A stretch of DNA of 64,000 nt from Streptomyces sp. MMG1533 (GTDB lineage: Bacteria > Actinomycetota > Actinomycetes > Streptomycetales > Streptomycetaceae), in NCBI RefSeq assembly GCF_001279775.1, contig NZ_LGDG01000134.1, forward strand, positions 62,001-126,000. The letters are read 5' to 3'. Positions 10,160 through 18,733 of the stretch are shown here, piece after piece (position 1 is the stretch's first letter; every line of letters begins with the position of its first letter). Both the position numbers and the translations under genes were made by a program. Under the pieces are notes generated by a model. The model did no database searches, was not told the DNA's origin, and saw only the letters and a list, made by a program, of their open reading frames with translations.

Positions 10160-12742
10160 ATGGCATTCAATCACTTACCGGCAGGCGTGCACGACGCCTT
10201 GGTCCCATTGTCCGTCACGCCAGTGACACACTCGGTGCCGATGGCCAAGAATCACCGAACCGATCGACCCTCGGCGCAGCCCGTCTCCCGGCTCTCGCCG
10301 GGCACGGTCCTGGACCGGCTCGCCGCGGGACCGAGCCGGTCTTCGCGCATCACTCATACGGAGCACTTGCCCCCACGTGAGGGTCGGCATGCCGTCTGGC
10401 CGGACCGGATCCGTTCGGAGGTCATCGCCGCGGTGCAGGCCTGCGGCATCGAGCACCCCTGGGCCCATCAGGCCCGCGCGGCCGAGCACGCCCTGGACGG
10501 CGAATCCGTGGTCGTCGCCACCGGTACGGCCTCCGGCAAGTCCCTGGCGTACCTCGTCCCGGTCCTGTCGACGCTCCTGGACGGCTCCGAGGCTCCGAAC
10601 GGCCGCGGCGCCACCGCCCTCTACCTGGCCCCCACGAAGGCCCTCGCGGCGGATCAGTGCCGCTCCGTGAAGGAACTTTCACAACCGCTCGGCCACTCCG
10701 TGCGTCCCGCGGTGTACGACGGCGACACGCCGGTCGAAGAACGCGAGTGGGTCCGCCAGTACGCCAACTACGTCCTCACCAACCCCGACATGCTGCACCG
10801 GGGCATACTCCCGTCCCACCCCCGCTGGTCCTCCTTCCTGAAATCGCTGAAGTACGTCGTCATCGACGAGTGCCACACCTACCGCGGCGTCTTCGGCTCC
10901 CACGTCGCCCAGGTGCTGCGCCGCCTGCGCCGCCTCTGCGCCCGCTACGGCGCCTCCCCCGTGTTCCTGCTGGCCTCCGCGACCGCCGCCCGGCCCTCGG
11001 TGGCCGCCGGGCGTCTCACCGGCCTCCCGGTGGTCGAGGTCGCCGACGACGCCTCCCCTCGCGGCGCACTGGTGTTCGCCCTCTGGGAGCCCCCGCTCAC
11101 CGAGATGCAGGGCGAGAAGGGCGCGCCCGTCCGCCGCACCGCCACCGCCGAGACCGCCGACCTGCTGACCGACCTCGCGGTCCAGGGCGTCCGCACGGTC
11201 GCCTTCGTGCGCTCCCGGCGCGGCGCCGAACTCATCTCGGTGATCGCCCAGGAACGCCTCGCCGAAGTGGACCGCTCGCTGGCCCGGCGTGTCGCGGCGT
11301 ACCGCGGCGGCTACCTCCCCGAGGAACGCCGCGCCCTCGAACAGGCGCTTCATTCCGGCGAGCTCCTCGGCCTCGCCGCGACGACCGCGCTCGAACTCGG
11401 CATCGACGTCTCCGGCCTGGACGCCGTCCTCATCGCGGGCTACCCGGGCACGCGCGCGTCCCTGTGGCAGCAGGCGGGCCGGGCGGGCCGCTCGGGCCAG
11501 GGGGCCCTCGCCATCCTGGTCGCCCGCGACGACCCGCTGGACACCTACCTCGTCCACCATCCCGAGGCCCTGTTCGACCAGCCCGTCGAGTCCACGGTCC
11601 TCGACCCCGACAACCCGTACGTGCTCGCCCCGCACCTGTGCGCGGCCGCCGCCGAACTGCCGTTGACGGAGGAGGACTTGCAGCTGTTCGGCCCCGCGTG
11701 CGAGGACCTGCTCCCGCAGCTGGAGGCCGCGAAGCTGCTGCGCCGCCGTACGAAGGCCTGGCACTGGACCCGCCGGGAGCGGGCCGCCGACCTCACCGAC
11801 ATCCGCGGGGAGGGCGGCCGGCCGGTCCAGGTCGTCGAGGCCGGCACGGGCCGTCTGCTGGGCACGGTCGACGAAGGCGCCGCTCACTCGACCGTGCACG
11901 AAGGCGCCGTGCACCTGCACCAGGGCCGTACCTACCTGGTGCGCTCACTGGACCTGGAGGACTCGGTCGCCCTGGTCGAACAGGCGAGCCCCTCGTATTC
12001 GACGGTCGCCCGCGACACCACATCCATCTCCGTCCTGGAGACGGACGTCGAGATCCCGTGGGGCGACGGGCGACTGTGCTACGGCTCCGTCGAGGTCACC
12101 AACCAAGTGGTCTCCTTCCTGCGTCGACGACTCATCACCGGTGAAGTACTGGGCGAGACGAAACTCGACCTCCCTCCTCGTACGCTGCGCACGCGTGCCG
12201 TGTGGTGGACGGTCACCGAGGACCAGCTGGACGCCGCCCGCATCAACCCGGAGATCCTGGGCGGCGCCCTGCACGCCGCCGAGCACGCGTCGATCGGCAT
12301 GCTGCCCCTCTTCGCCACCTGCGACCGCTGGGACATCGGCGGGGTGTCCGTCCCGCTGCACCCCGACACGCTCCTCCCGACCGTCTTCGTCTACGACGGC
12401 CATCCCGGCGGCGCGGGCTTCGCGGAGCGCGCCTTCCACACCGCCCGCGAGTGGCTCACCGCCACCCGCCAGGCCATCGCCTCCTGCGAGTGCGACTCCG
12501 GCTGCCCGTCCTGCATCCAGTCCCCCAAGTGCGGCAACGGCAATGACCCGCTGCACAAGAGGGGGGCGGTGCGGTTGCTCACGGTGCTGTTGCGGGGAGC
12601 GCCTGGGGAGGAGGCGGCGCAGGGGGCGCCGCTGGGCCGCGGGGCGCCGGAGGGGCAGAAGGCGCCGACGGAGCCGGCGGCTCCACAGGCCCCACAGGCT
12701 CCACAGACCCCGCAGGCCCCGCAGGCCCCGCCCGTGCCCTGA
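10160..12742 (+). CDS. DEAD/DEAH-box ATP-dependent DNA helicase, MrfA/YprA type
   Basis: An 860-aa superfamily 2 helicase. Motif I is ATGTASGKS, motif II is VIDECHTY, motif III is LLASATAARP, and motif VI lies in QQAGRAGRSG. A C-terminal DUF1998-like region holds a four-Cys cluster (CECDSGCPSCIQSPKCGNG), as in MrfA, a 3'-5' DNA repair helicase acting on mitomycin-type damage. The last 60 residues are an Ala/Pro/Gln/Gly-rich tail with PQAPQ repeats. The ATG at 10160 was used. A second in-frame ATG at 10241 (MAKNHRTDRP) is equally possible, since neither has a clear ribosome-binding site. The 3' end overlaps the convergent tad gene by 164 bp. Confidence 0.9.
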   Translation: MAFNHLPAGVHDALVPLSVTPVTHSVPMAKNHRTDRPSAQPVSRLSPGTVLDRLAAGPSRSSRITHTEHLPPREGRHAVWPDRIRSEVIAAVQACGIEHPWAHQARAAEHALDGESVVVATGTASGKSLAYLVPVLSTLLDGSEAPNGRGATALYLAPTKALAADQCRSVKELSQPLGHSVRPAVYDGDTPVEEREWVRQYANYVLTNPDMLHRGILPSHPRWSSFLKSLKYVVIDECHTYRGVFGSHVAQVLRRLRRLCARYGASPVFLLASATAARPSVAAGRLTGLPVVEVADDASPRGALVFALWEPPLTEMQGEKGAPVRRTATAETADLLTDLAVQGVRTVAFVRSRRGAELISVIAQERLAEVDRSLARRVAAYRGGYLPEERRALEQALHSGELLGLAATTALELGIDVSGLDAVLIAGYPGTRASLWQQAGRAGRSGQGALAILVARDDPLDTYLVHHPEALFDQPVESTVLDPDNPYVLAPHLCAAAAELPLTEEDLQLFGPACEDLLPQLEAAKLLRRRTKAWHWTRRERAADLTDIRGEGGRPVQVVEAGTGRLLGTVDEGAAHSTVHEGAVHLHQGRTYLVRSLDLEDSVALVEQASPSYSTVARDTTSISVLETDVEIPWGDGRLCYGSVEVTNQVVSFLRRRLITGEVLGETKLDLPPRTLRTRAVWWTVTEDQLDAARINPEILGGALHAAEHASIGMLPLFATCDRWDIGGVSVPLHPDTLLPTVFVYDGHPGGAGFAERAFHTAREWLTATRQAIASCECDSGCPSCIQSPKCGNGNDPLHKRGAVRLLTVLLRGAPGEEAAQGAPLGRGAPEGQKAPTEPAAPQAPQAPQTPQAPQAPPVP

Positions 12743-13079
12743 CCTCCGCCGCGAACGGCCCACGCCCAGACGCCGCCGTCACGTCCGAGGTCTCGCCCAC
12801 GATCACGCACCGCACAAGCCGCGTGCCCTGGGCTCGCGCCACCCGGTCCGCGCGGGCGCAGGCCGCCGTGCCGCCGTCCGCCCAGTGGTCCGCCGCCGCC
12901 AGTGCCGCGAGATCCGCACCGCCGGCCGCGCGATGCCGGATCACGACGGCCTGCCCCATGGCGAGGACGACACCGAACACCACGCACAGCACGGCGATCG
13001 CACCGACGCTCCATACGGTGGCGGAGCCACGGTCGGACCGCCAGAGGACGGGCCCCGCCCGCTGCGAACGGCCGCTCAC
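12579..13079 (-). CDS. TadE/TadG-like pilus-assembly protein (Rv3654c type)
   Basis: A 166-aa protein begins VSGRSQRAGPVLWRSDRGSA, then has one hydrophobic segment (TVWSVGAIAVLCVVFGVVLA) followed by GADLAALAAADHWADGG and two Cys. This is the layout of actinobacterial TadE/TadG-like minor pilin-type proteins. The GTG start overlaps the stop of the preceding gene as GTGA, indicating translational coupling. About 45 C-terminal residues are Ala/Pro-rich low complexity and lie antisense to the helicase tail. The conserved part seems to end near GPFAAEVRARAG. Confidence 0.75.
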   Translation of the reverse strand: MSGRSQRAGPVLWRSDRGSATVWSVGAIAVLCVVFGVVLAMGQAVVIRHRAAGGADLAALAAADHWADGGTAACARADRVARAQGTRLVRCVIVGETSDVTAASGRGPFAAEVRARAGPAGPAGSVEPVGPVEPPAPSAPSAPPAPRGPAAPPAPPPPQALPATAP

Positions 13080-13456
13080 CTCCCCTCCCCCACCGTCTCC
13101 TCCACCACCGTCTCCTCCGCCAACGCCACGGCCTCCTCCCGTACCTCGAAGGGCAGACCGTGCAGCGCCGGCGGCTTCGCCACGACCGCCACGCGAACCC
13201 TGTCCCCCTCCCGGCTGACGGTGACCTTCGCGTCGCGCGGTGCCGTCTGACGGGTGATCTCGACGACCGCGTCGGCCGGGTCCTGACGGGCCGCAGCGCG
13301 GGCGCCGGTCCGCGCCGCGTCCACACACTGGATCTGTGCGGCCACCACGAGCAGCCCCCACACCAGCGCCATCGCGAAGATCACCAGCACGGGCAGCACC
13401 ATGGCCGACTCCGCCGTGACGAACCCATGGTCCGCCTTCCGCTCACATCTGCGCAT
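13076..13456 (-). CDS. TadE-family pilus assembly protein
   Basis: A 126-aa protein with the TadE signature: a short basic N-terminus, GFVTAESAMVLPVLVIFAMA (conserved Glu near the start of the helix), then CVDAARTGARAAAR and a small soluble domain. TadE-like pseudopilins are processed and assembled with the Flp pilus. ATG at 13456 overlaps the end of the Flp-like gene by 14 nt, and its stop overlaps the next start. Confidence 0.85.
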   Translation of the reverse strand: MRRCERKADHGFVTAESAMVLPVLVIFAMALVWGLLVVAAQIQCVDAARTGARAAARQDPADAVVEITRQTAPRDAKVTVSREGDRVRVAVVAKPPALHGLPFEVREEAVALAEETVVEETVGEGR

Positions 13457-13652
13457 CGAGGGCCCGCTTCACGATGCTCTGCAGCTCCGCGCTGACCTGA
13501 CCACTCGTCACCACCTTGTAGAGGACCACCGCGAACGCCACCGCCGCGACGATCCCCATCGCGTACTCGGAAGTGACCATCCCCGCGTCCCTCCGCGCCG
13601 ACCGCGCCCTGCACACCAGGGCACACAGCCGTGCCCGTACCGCCTTGTACAT
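13443..13652 (-). CDS. Flp-like pilin (DUF4244 family)
   Basis: A 69-aa protein. A basic leader ends in Gly, followed by MVTSEYAMGIVAAVAFAVVL. The Gly with Glu at +5 and Tyr at +6 fits the Flp prepilin motif recognised by type IV prepilin peptidases, so cleavage after Gly24 would release a roughly 45-residue mature pilin with an N-terminal hydrophobic helix. It is probably the major pilin of this tad cluster. An alternative start is the internal ATG of MVTSEY, but then the leader would be lost. Confidence 0.85.
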   Translation of the reverse strand: MYKAVRARLCALVCRARSARRDAGMVTSEYAMGIVAAVAFAVVLYKVVTSGQVSAELQSIVKRALDAQM

Positions 13653-13753
13653 CTCAACCCCCGTGAGGATCCGTTCCGTTGACCGGTTGCCTGCTTGCCT
13701 TGCGTCGGCACTCGCTGCCCACGCCGCCTACTTGCCGTCGCTCCCGCCCTTCT

Positions 13754-14545
13754 TCATCCACCACCCCCTCCCAGCGCCCCGCCCGCCAGCCCGATCACTA
13801 CGGGCAGGACTCCGACCGCGATGAACGCGGGCAGGAAGCACAGCCCGACCGGCGCGGTGACCATGACGGCCGCCCGCCGTGCCCGTGCCGTCGCCTCGCG
13901 CGTCCAGTCGGCGCGGGCGTCCGCAGCGAGCCTGGCGACCGGCCCGGACGCGGGGAGCCCGGAGACGCCGGCCCGTTCCAGGAGCCGCGCCAGGGTGCCG
14001 GCTCCCGGGGTCGAGGCGAGCCTTCGCCATGCCTCGCCCGGTTCACCGCCGAGCCGTACCTCCGCCGCGCCCCGCGCCAGTCCTTCTCCGACGGGGCCGC
14101 CCAGGGCTTCGCCCACCGCCTGCGCCGCGATCACCGGACCTGCGCCCGCCGCGATGCAGGCGGCCAAGAGATCGGCAGCGAGCGGCAGTTGACGAGCCGC
14201 CTCCCGGGCGGCGTCGTAATCCGCCTCGGCCCCGGACGCCGCCTGCCGAAGCCGCCACCGCCACAACCCGACCGCGGCAGCCAGCCCAACCGCCACACCG
14301 GCGAACCCACCGACAAGACCCCACCCGGCACACGCCACCCCCACCATCGGCAGCCACCGCCGAACGATGTCCCGCACCTCGATGCGCGGCTTTTCAGACG
14401 TCTCCCACACCGCCGGCAGCAGCTCGGCCAACCGCCGCCGCACCCTCCGCTCCCGCCGCACCGACTCCAGCCACCGCACCAGCCACCCGAGGACAAGCAC
14501 CACCCCCACAGTCACCCCCAGCCTGTGGACAACTTCCGCACTCAC
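13754..14545 (-). CDS. tadC: TadC-like type II/IV secretion F-domain membrane protein
   Basis: A 263-aa inner-membrane platform protein. Hydrophobic segments are seen near the N-terminus (VGVVLVLGWLV), in the middle, and at the C-terminus (PVGLCFLPAFIAVGVLPVVIG). The T2SSF core lies around AARQLPLAADLLAACIAAGA and AWRRLASTPGAGTLARLLE. The GTG at 14545 has AGGAGG 6-7 nt upstream. A 115-nt gap separates it from tadB. Confidence 0.85.
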   Translation of the reverse strand: MSAEVVHRLGVTVGVVLVLGWLVRWLESVRRERRVRRRLAELLPAVWETSEKPRIEVRDIVRRWLPMVGVACAGWGLVGGFAGVAVGLAAAVGLWRWRLRQAASGAEADYDAAREAARQLPLAADLLAACIAAGAGPVIAAQAVGEALGGPVGEGLARGAAEVRLGGEPGEAWRRLASTPGAGTLARLLERAGVSGLPASGPVARLAADARADWTREATARARRAAVMVTAPVGLCFLPAFIAVGVLPVVIGLAGGALGGGGG

Positions 14546-14660
14546 GCCGCCGCCTCCTAACCCAGACCTCTGCCGATTCCGCTTACGACCACGCCTGCTC
14601 CTCGGCCCAGGCCCGCCCAGCCGCCCCGTGCGCCCCACGCACCACCCCCGGCCGCATCCC

Positions 14661-15665
14661 TCACACCGCCTCCGCTGCCCGCACGATCCGCATCGCCCAC
14701 CACATCCCCAGCCCCTCCAACAGGCCGCCGACCAGCAGGCACCCCAGCCCCGCCCCGGTGTGCAGCAGCACGTGCAGCGGGTCCGCCCCAAGGGCCGTAC
14801 CGAGGGCGAGACCCAGGACCGGCAGGCCGGCGAGCATCACCGCCGTCGACCTGGCACCTGCCAGCTGAGCGCGAAGATCAGCCCGTTGATCACGCTCGGC
14901 GCGCAACGCCCCTTCGAGCCGGTCGAGTCCGGCCGCGAGGCCCGCCCCCTGGTCGACCGCGACGCGCCAACACGCCGCAAGCCCCAACAGCCCCTCGGCA
15001 CCCGGTTGCCGCGCGGCAAGAGCAAGCGCGGCCGGTACATCACCGCCAAACCGCGCCGCCGCCAACACCGCCGCCTGAGCATCACCGAGCCCGCCGGAGT
15101 CCCGCGCCGTCTCCTGCGCGTCCCCCACCCCGTCGGCGTCCCGAACCACGGCCTGCGCGTCACCGAGCCCTCTGGGGCCCCACCGGACCGCCTCCCCGTC
15201 TCCGAGCCCGCCGCCGGAACGACCTGCACCGGCCAGCTCACCCCCGCAGGCCTCGCGCACCGCCCGCAGCAGCGCCTCCCCCGGCTGCCGCCCGGCCCGC
15301 ACCTCCCCCGCCAGCGCCCCACACAGAGCGATCACCGCGTTCCCGCGACCCTCCCGCGCGCGCCGTGCCTCCCTCGCCAGCCGCATCCGCCGCAGTAACG
15401 GCACCCCGGCCGCCCCCGCGACGACCGGCAGCACGGAGGAACCCAGCACCGCCAGCACCAGCCCGACGGCCACCGCCCACCACTCGGGGCGCAGCCGCCC
15501 CCGGATCCGCCGCAGCCCTTCGGCCAGGTGCCGCCACGTGGGCGGACCGGTCGCCACCACTCCGCCGCCCGCGAGCAGCAGTCGCGCCCGCCGCGCGCCA
15601 GGGTGCCGCCCACCGAGCAGCCAGACAGCAGCCCCCGCGCACGCCACTGCAGCCCCCACCGACAT
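14661..15665 (-). CDS. tadB: TadB-like type II/IV secretion F-domain membrane protein
   Basis: A 334-aa polytopic protein. The F-domain core reads GNAVIALCGALAGEVRAGRQ, then DVPAALALAARQPG, and the C-terminus holds helices (TAVMLAGLPVLGLALGTALG). It is unusual in having an inserted Gly/Asp/Ala-rich segment, about residues 145-195, with repeated LGDAQ or VGDAQ units just where TadB proteins normally carry one cytoplasmic helix pair. The ATG at 15665 follows the tadA stop by a single base, so the two are translationally coupled. Confidence 0.85.
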   Translation of the reverse strand: MSVGAAVACAGAAVWLLGGRHPGARRARLLLAGGGVVATGPPTWRHLAEGLRRIRGRLRPEWWAVAVGLVLAVLGSSVLPVVAGAAGVPLLRRMRLAREARRAREGRGNAVIALCGALAGEVRAGRQPGEALLRAVREACGGELAGAGRSGGGLGDGEAVRWGPRGLGDAQAVVRDADGVGDAQETARDSGGLGDAQAAVLAAARFGGDVPAALALAARQPGAEGLLGLAACWRVAVDQGAGLAAGLDRLEGALRAERDQRADLRAQLAGARSTAVMLAGLPVLGLALGTALGADPLHVLLHTGAGLGCLLVGGLLEGLGMWWAMRIVRAAEAV

Positions 15666-15666
15666 C

Positions 15667-17052
15667 TCACCCGTCCCGTTCACCACCGCGTCCCTTCCTC
15701 GACCCGCCTTCGAGGCGCCCAAAGCACCTGCCGCACTCCGCTCCCGCCTCGCACGAGCCGCACTCCTCCCGAAGCAGGCCTCGCAACCGCTCCCACCCCC
15801 GCTCAGACGCAAACCCCTGAGCCCCCCACCGCAGCGCCGGCACCGTCCGCACCAGCCCCGACGGATCCCGTTCCAGCACATGCACCTCGGCGATCCGCCG
15901 CCGCCCGGCCCGGTCACGTACGAGGTGGAGTACGACCGACAGAGCGGCCGCCAACTGGCTGTGCAGGGCCGCCCGGTCGAGCCCGGCCGCCGTACCCAGC
16001 GCCTCCAGCCGGGCCGGCACGTCGGCGGCCGCGTTCGCGTGCACGGTTCCGCAGCCGCCCTCGTGGCCGGTGTTCAACGCGGCCAGCAGATGGACCACTT
16101 CGGGCCCGCGCACCTCGCCGACGACCAGCCGGTCCGGTCGCATCCGCAGCGCCTGGCGGACCAGGTCCTGGAGCGTGACGAGGCCTGCGCCCTCCTGGTT
16201 GGCGGGTCTGCTCTCCAGCCGTACGACGTGCGGGTGGTCCGGCCTGAGCTCCGCGGAGTCCTCGGCGAGCACGATCCGCTCGTCCGGACCGACGAGCCCC
16301 AGCAGGGCGCTCAGCAACGTCGTCTTGCCGGTGCCCGTGCCGCCGCTGATGAGGAAGGACAGCCGCGCTCGAAGCAGCGCCCGCAGTACCCGGTCCCCGC
16401 CCGGCGGCACCGTGCCGGCCACCACGAGTTCGTCGAGTGTGAACGCGCGCGGCCGTACGACCCGCAGGGACAGGCAGGCACAGCCGACGGCGACCGGAGG
16501 CAGCACCGCGTGCAGCCGGGTCCCGTCGGGCAGCCGGGCGTCCACCCAGGGCCGGGCGTCGTCGAGTCGGCGTCCGGCCACCGCGGCCAGGCGCTGCGCG
16601 AGCCGACGTACGGCAGCCGCATCCGAGAAGGAGACGGAGGTCAGTTCCAGGCCGCCGCCCCGGTCCACCCAGACCCGGTCGGGGGCCGACACCAGTACGT
16701 CGGTCACCGACGGGTCGGCGAGCAGCGGTTCCAGCGGTCCGCTGCCGACCAGCTCGGAGCGCAACTGCTCGGCCGCGCCGAGGACTTCCGCGTCCCCGAG
16801 CACCCGCCCCTGCTCCCGCAACGCCTGCGCCACGCGCGCGGGGGTCGGTTCGGCCCCGCTCTCGACCAGCCACTGCCGCACCCCGTCGAGCAATCCCGGC
16901 GTCATGTCGGCGCCGCCCGCCAGAGCGGCCGCGGCGCCACCGGACAGCCGTCGCTCGGAAACCGTCCCGCCGGACGGCCACCGGTCGGCCACCCCGCTCG
17001 CCGAGCCACCACCCGGCTCCACGCCCCGCTCCGGTCCGGAGTACGTACTCAC
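15667..17052 (-). CDS. tadA: TadA/CpaF-family pilus assembly ATPase
   Basis: A 461-aa secretion ATPase that powers pilus assembly. Walker A is ISGGTGTGKTTLL, followed by VLAEDSAELRPDHPHVVRLE (Asp box), RMRPDRLVVGEVRGPE (Walker B region) and a His box in GCGTVHANAA. An N-terminal region of about 50 residues is low complexity. The GTG start overlaps the stop of ssd (GTGA). The C-terminus carries a cluster of five Cys (EECGSCEAGAECGRC) of unknown meaning. Confidence 0.92.
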   Translation of the reverse strand: MSTYSGPERGVEPGGGSASGVADRWPSGGTVSERRLSGGAAAALAGGADMTPGLLDGVRQWLVESGAEPTPARVAQALREQGRVLGDAEVLGAAEQLRSELVGSGPLEPLLADPSVTDVLVSAPDRVWVDRGGGLELTSVSFSDAAAVRRLAQRLAAVAGRRLDDARPWVDARLPDGTRLHAVLPPVAVGCACLSLRVVRPRAFTLDELVVAGTVPPGGDRVLRALLRARLSFLISGGTGTGKTTLLSALLGLVGPDERIVLAEDSAELRPDHPHVVRLESRPANQEGAGLVTLQDLVRQALRMRPDRLVVGEVRGPEVVHLLAALNTGHEGGCGTVHANAAADVPARLEALGTAAGLDRAALHSQLAAALSVVLHLVRDRAGRRRIAEVHVLERDPSGLVRTVPALRWGAQGFASERGWERLRGLLREECGSCEAGAECGRCFGRLEGGSRKGRGGERDG

Positions 17053-18161
17053 GCGGCACCCGCCTCCACCAAGGCCCGCTCCCAGAACTCCTTGCAGAAG
17101 CGCGCGAGCGGGCCCCGTGCGGCCGCGCCGGGAGGTGTCCTGCTCCCGTGCGACCGCTGCAGCGCGGACTCCACGGGCACCTCGCCGGCCAGGGGCAGTC
17201 CGAGCAGCCGGGCCACCTCGCGGTCGTCGAGCCCCGGTGTGTACGGCCCGCGGACGGCGACCCGCAGGTCGCGCAGGACCATGCCGACGGCGGAGGCCAC
17301 CCGGCCCGCCGCGGCCACGGCACGCAGCTCCGCGGGGACCACGAGGAGCCCCACGTCGAGTTGGGCGAGGACCTCGGCGACCCCGTCGTCGATGCGGCGC
17401 GGCAGGTCGACGACGACCGTGCCGCCCCGGCGCCGGGCCGCGGCGAGCACCGCCCGCACGGCCTGGGGCGGGACGGCGACGCAGTCGCCACGGTCCCAGC
17501 TGAGCACCCGCAGCGAGTGCAGTCGCGGCAGCGACTCCTCCAGGGCGCCGCCGCCGACCCGTCCGCGCGAGGCGGCGAACGCGGGCCAGCGCAGGCCTTC
17601 GGCACTCTCACCGCCGAGAAGTACGTCGAGTCCGCCGCCCAGCGGATCGGCGTCCACGAGGAGCGTGCGCAGTCCCTCGCGCGCGGAGGTGACGGCAAGA
17701 GCGCAGGCGAGCGTGGATGCTCCCGCCCCGCCCCGGCCGCCGATGACGCCGACGGTGAGGGCGGGCCGGCCGATGCCCTCGGCCACGTCGGCGATGCGGT
17801 CGACCAGCCACTGCTCGCCGTCGGGCAGCATCAGGACGTGGTCGGCACCGATCTCGACGGCCCGCTGCCAGACACCGGAATCGTCCTGGTCGCGGCCGAC
17901 CAGCACCACTCCGCGCCTGCGTACGGCCCCACGCACGCGCCGTGCGGCGTCGTCGCCGACCAGCACGAGCGGTGCGGCCTCCCAACTGCCTCTGTTGTCC
18001 GGCATCCCGTGGTGGACCTCGGGTGTGGCGCCGGCTGCCGCGCACAGGCGCAGCAGGTCGTCGAGCAGGTCGGCGTCTTCCGTGACGATCAACGGCTTGC
18101 CCTGCCGCCCTCCGGCGGCGGGCGGCGGATCGTGTGTGACGGCTGCGGCCACGGTGTCCAT
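17049..18161 (-). CDS. ssd: septum site-determining-like protein Ssd (TadZ/CpaE-like ATPase)
   Basis: A 370-aa protein. The N-terminal half resembles a degenerate receiver (LIVTEDADLLDDLLRLCAAAG). The C-terminal half is a MinD/ParA ATPase with deviant Walker A GGRGGAGASTLACALA, LLVDADPLGGGLD and VVVDLPRRID. Ssd/TadZ proteins position the pilus machine at the pole and start actinobacterial tad operons. It is the first gene of the operon. ATG at 18161 follows an AAGGGGG stretch almost directly. The longer open frame upstream lacks conservation. Confidence 0.88.
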   Translation of the reverse strand: MDTVAAAVTHDPPPAAGGRQGKPLIVTEDADLLDDLLRLCAAAGATPEVHHGMPDNRGSWEAAPLVLVGDDAARRVRGAVRRRGVVLVGRDQDDSGVWQRAVEIGADHVLMLPDGEQWLVDRIADVAEGIGRPALTVGVIGGRGGAGASTLACALAVTSAREGLRTLLVDADPLGGGLDVLLGGESAEGLRWPAFAASRGRVGGGALEESLPRLHSLRVLSWDRGDCVAVPPQAVRAVLAAARRRGGTVVVDLPRRIDDGVAEVLAQLDVGLLVVPAELRAVAAAGRVASAVGMVLRDLRVAVRGPYTPGLDDREVARLLGLPLAGEVPVESALQRSHGSRTPPGAAARGPLARFCKEFWERALVEAGAA

Positions 18162-18728
18162 CCCCCTTCCGCGGCGCCACCACGGCCCCGCGATTCCCAA
18201 ACGTGTGAAGAACCGGCAACCGGCCTCCATATGAACGGCCGATACGGACCGGCCAAACGCGTCCGAGTAACCGGAACCGGCCATGAACTCGATGCGAGCC
18301 GGGCGCGTGGGAATCACGGTGCAGCGTTCGCGGAAATCTTGTGGATCTTGGTCGATAACTGTGGACAACTCGACGGCTGTGAATATCACCGTCACCCATA
18401 CCGGTGACCCCTGTACCACCCCCTGTGCGACATCCGCAGAGCAGCGCTCCAGCTACACACAGTGACGGATCATGAGCATGCGAAAGAGGCGACCGCAGCC
18501 GCCTCACCACGACCCTGCGGCCGCGCACAGAAAAAGGAAAACCCACCCGGACATGCGACGACCCCCGCCGGGGGGGAGAGCGGGGGTCGCCTTCACGGCC
18601 GACTCGGGGGGGGGGGAGGAGCCGGACCGCGTTAGCACGGTCGCGAACGATCCGTGACTTCCATGGTGTACCCGAGAGCCCTCTCAGGCAAACCCACGCG
18701 CCCACCTTACGCCGAATGGGCTGCGCCT
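18162..18728. other. divergent intergenic region between tad operon and HAD gene
   Basis: About 570 bases. They should hold the tad operon promoter on the minus strand and the HAD promoter on the plus strand. A 10-bp perfect inverted repeat (18559-18568 and 18580-18589) and an 11-base G run (18606-18616) stand out. No convincing gene is present. Confidence 0.5.
18559..18589. terminator. C/G-rich hairpin
   Basis: A 10-bp perfect inverted repeat with an 11-nt G-rich loop in the tad/HAD intergenic region. It may be a terminator or a structured leader. The direction cannot be assigned. Confidence 0.4.
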
Positions 18729-18733
18729 ATGCT
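18728..18733 (+). promoter_or_regulatory. TATGCT -10 box, possible leaderless promoter
   Basis: TATGCT lies 7 nt before the in-frame GTG at 18741 of the HAD gene. No ribosome-binding site is seen. The -35 region is poor. Confidence 0.35.

Noticed and set aside
18472..18657. 61-codon plus-strand ORF between tad and HAD genes
   Set aside because: It crosses the hairpin and the G11 run, has no ribosome-binding site and has a repetitive His/Pro/Arg translation.
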